Below, in pieces: positions 37,826-38,273 of a stretch of DNA of 38,273 nucleotides; position 1 is the first letter of the stretch, and each line of letters begins with the position of its first letter. Position numbers and translations under genes: made by a program. Below the pieces are notes generated by a model. The model ran no database searches, was not told where the DNA came from, and saw only the letters and a program-made list of their open reading frames with translations. The stretch covers positions 1 through 38,273 of the forward strand of contig NZ_AVHW01000005.1 of the NCBI RefSeq assembly GCF_000449425.2. Reading direction: 5' to 3'. The stretch comes from Clostridioides difficile CD160. Lineage in GTDB: Bacteria > Bacillota > Clostridia > Peptostreptococcales > Peptostreptococcaceae.

Positions 37826-37833
37826 GTTTTTAT
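37785..37833 (+). terminator. Toxin mRNA terminator
   Basis: GGAAATAA (37785-37792) and TTATTTCC (37816-37823) form a perfect 8-bp stem with a 23-base loop followed by TTGTTTTTATT. The left arm is also the partner of the 5' fold-back sequence. Confidence 0.7.
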
Positions 37834-38092
37834 TATATCATATTTTAGATAAAATGATTCAATTTTATATCATTTCATATTTGTTTATTTTTCATTATTA
37901 AAGTGTTGGAAATTAAAAAACGCTCTTTTGCACGAAAGAGCGTTTAGGAATTTGATTTAAAAATCAAATTCAAAAGTCCAGATAATTTTTTACTTTAGAC
38001 GAAAACTTCATTCTTAGGCATAGAATATAGTTCTCTTGCTTTTATTATATCACAATTTCTTAAAAAGATACGAATTTATATCATTTCAATAT
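37823..38092. repeat. Duplicated antitoxin-promoter segments
   Basis: Segment 37823-37877 (CTTGTTTTTATTATATCA..., then TTTATATCATTTCA) recurs at 38037-38092 (CTTGCTTTTATTATATCA..., then TTTATATCATTTCA), in the same order and orientation. The shared parts are the RNA promoter and the region just upstream, so the RNA promoter module was duplicated. Confidence 0.65.
37913..38037 (-). ncRNA. Orphan antitoxin-like RNA (~125 nt)
   Basis: On the minus strand TGA-TATAAT (TATAAT at 38044-38049) is followed by the same AAAA(G/A)CAAG start as the true antitoxin RNA. The transcript contains hairpin GAATTTGATTT/AAATCAAATTC (37948-37973) and ends in AACGCTCTTT/AAAGAGCGTT (37919-37944) plus six T, a strong terminator. 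No toxin ORF lies opposite it. It may act on an RNA elsewhere, or be what remains of a second module. Confidence 0.6.
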
Positions 38093-38125
38093 ACCAAGTT
38101 TTTCTAAAAAATAAGAGAAAAACTA

Positions 38126-38173
38126 TTGACTTTGACGTAACGTCATGATATAATAGTATTATAGAAAGGAGGT
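38126..38173 (+). promoter_or_regulatory. Strong promoter with a palindromic operator for the junction peptide
   Basis: TTGACT at 38126-38131 and TATAAT at 38149-38154 are separated by exactly 17 bases, and a TG-A before the -10 makes it extended. The spacer holds a perfect 13-bp palindrome, TGACGTAACGTCA, at 38133-38145, placed so that a bound repressor would block RNA polymerase. A near-ideal Shine-Dalgarno AAAGGAGGTGA follows at 38165-38175. Confidence 0.8.
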
Positions 38174-38174
38174 G

Positions 38175-38273
38175 ACAAAGAGAAAATGAGTAGACTGGAA
38201 AGAAGGCAAAAAAATAGAGAGAAAAGACTCAGCAAAGTTAAAATCATTCTCTCTATTCTGAGTATTTTAGTAA
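38175..38273. repeat. Terminal direct repeat, right copy
   Basis: This is the second copy of bases 1-99. It starts inside the ribosome binding site of the junction peptide and carries that gene's first 29 codons (ATG at 38186). It should be removed when the circle is closed. Confidence 0.95.

Noticed and set aside
37913-38037. Direct antisense pairing between the orphan RNA and the junction peptide mRNA
   Set aside because: I looked for a stretch complementary to the peptide's ribosome site or early codons and found none of useful length, so I list only a possible trans role.
1-38273. tRNA genes or rRNA genes
   Set aside because: I saw no cloverleaf-like segment with the conserved T-arm GTTCRANNC motif in a suitable context; none is claimed.

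Overview
The window is one complete circular genome written as a line: bases 1-99 are repeated exactly at 38175-38273, so the true length is about 38174 bp. It is AT-rich and carries a full siphophage gene set plus a plasmid maintenance set. It is therefore best read as a phage-plasmid, a temperate phage kept as an extrachromosomal circle. The host is very likely Clostridioides difficile. The C-terminal half of the endolysin (3161-3970) matches what I recall of the C. difficile phage endolysin CD27L, and the tail, lysis and type I toxin-antitoxin arrangements fit C. difficile phages. Known C. difficile phages of the phiCD38-2 kind also persist as ParA-carrying plasmids.

Layout. (1) 38126-3117, mostly plus strand: a tightly promoted basic/hydrophobic peptide spanning the circle junction, a small membrane protein with an AbrB-like protein, a ParA plus ribbon-helix-helix partition operon flanked by ATATTGTA repeats, a winged-helix protein, and a 217-aa protein under a double-operator promoter. 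(2) 3161-26013, minus strand, late genes in the usual order when read from high to low coordinates: terminase small and large subunits, portal, minor capsid, metallopeptidase, scaffold, major capsid, connectors, major tail protein, chaperones, a DUF4236 moron, tape measure, distal tail, tail endopeptidase, two collagen/beta-propeller fibres, XkdX, holin, endolysin. (3) 26041-27933: a serine recombinase with its own promoter and res-like site, a 523-bp non-coding stretch, and a short tyrosine recombinase. (4) 28111-33854, minus strand, early genes: late regulator, PAPS-reductase-like protein, zinc-ribbon proteins, SSB, recombination/replication accessory proteins. (5) 33854-34543: a divergent lysogeny switch with an XRE repressor and three matching operators. 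(6) 34544-37450: a hairpin-rich region and a 742-aa helicase, the only plausible replication initiator, whose leader lies opposite a probable counter-transcribed RNA. (7) 37562-38040: a type I toxin-antitoxin pair and a duplicated, orphan antitoxin-like RNA.

How it fits together. The repressor should silence the early promoter at 33893-33921 during lysogeny. The helicase, with its antisense-controlled leader, probably replicates the circle at low copy. ParA with the RHH protein segregates it, the serine (and perhaps tyrosine) recombinase resolves multimers, and the type I module penalises loss. On induction the early operon supplies SSB and recombination functions and the ArpU/sigma-like regulator; late genes then build a long-tailed particle and lyse the cell. 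Roles were assigned from sequence motifs and gene order read by eye; no database search was run.
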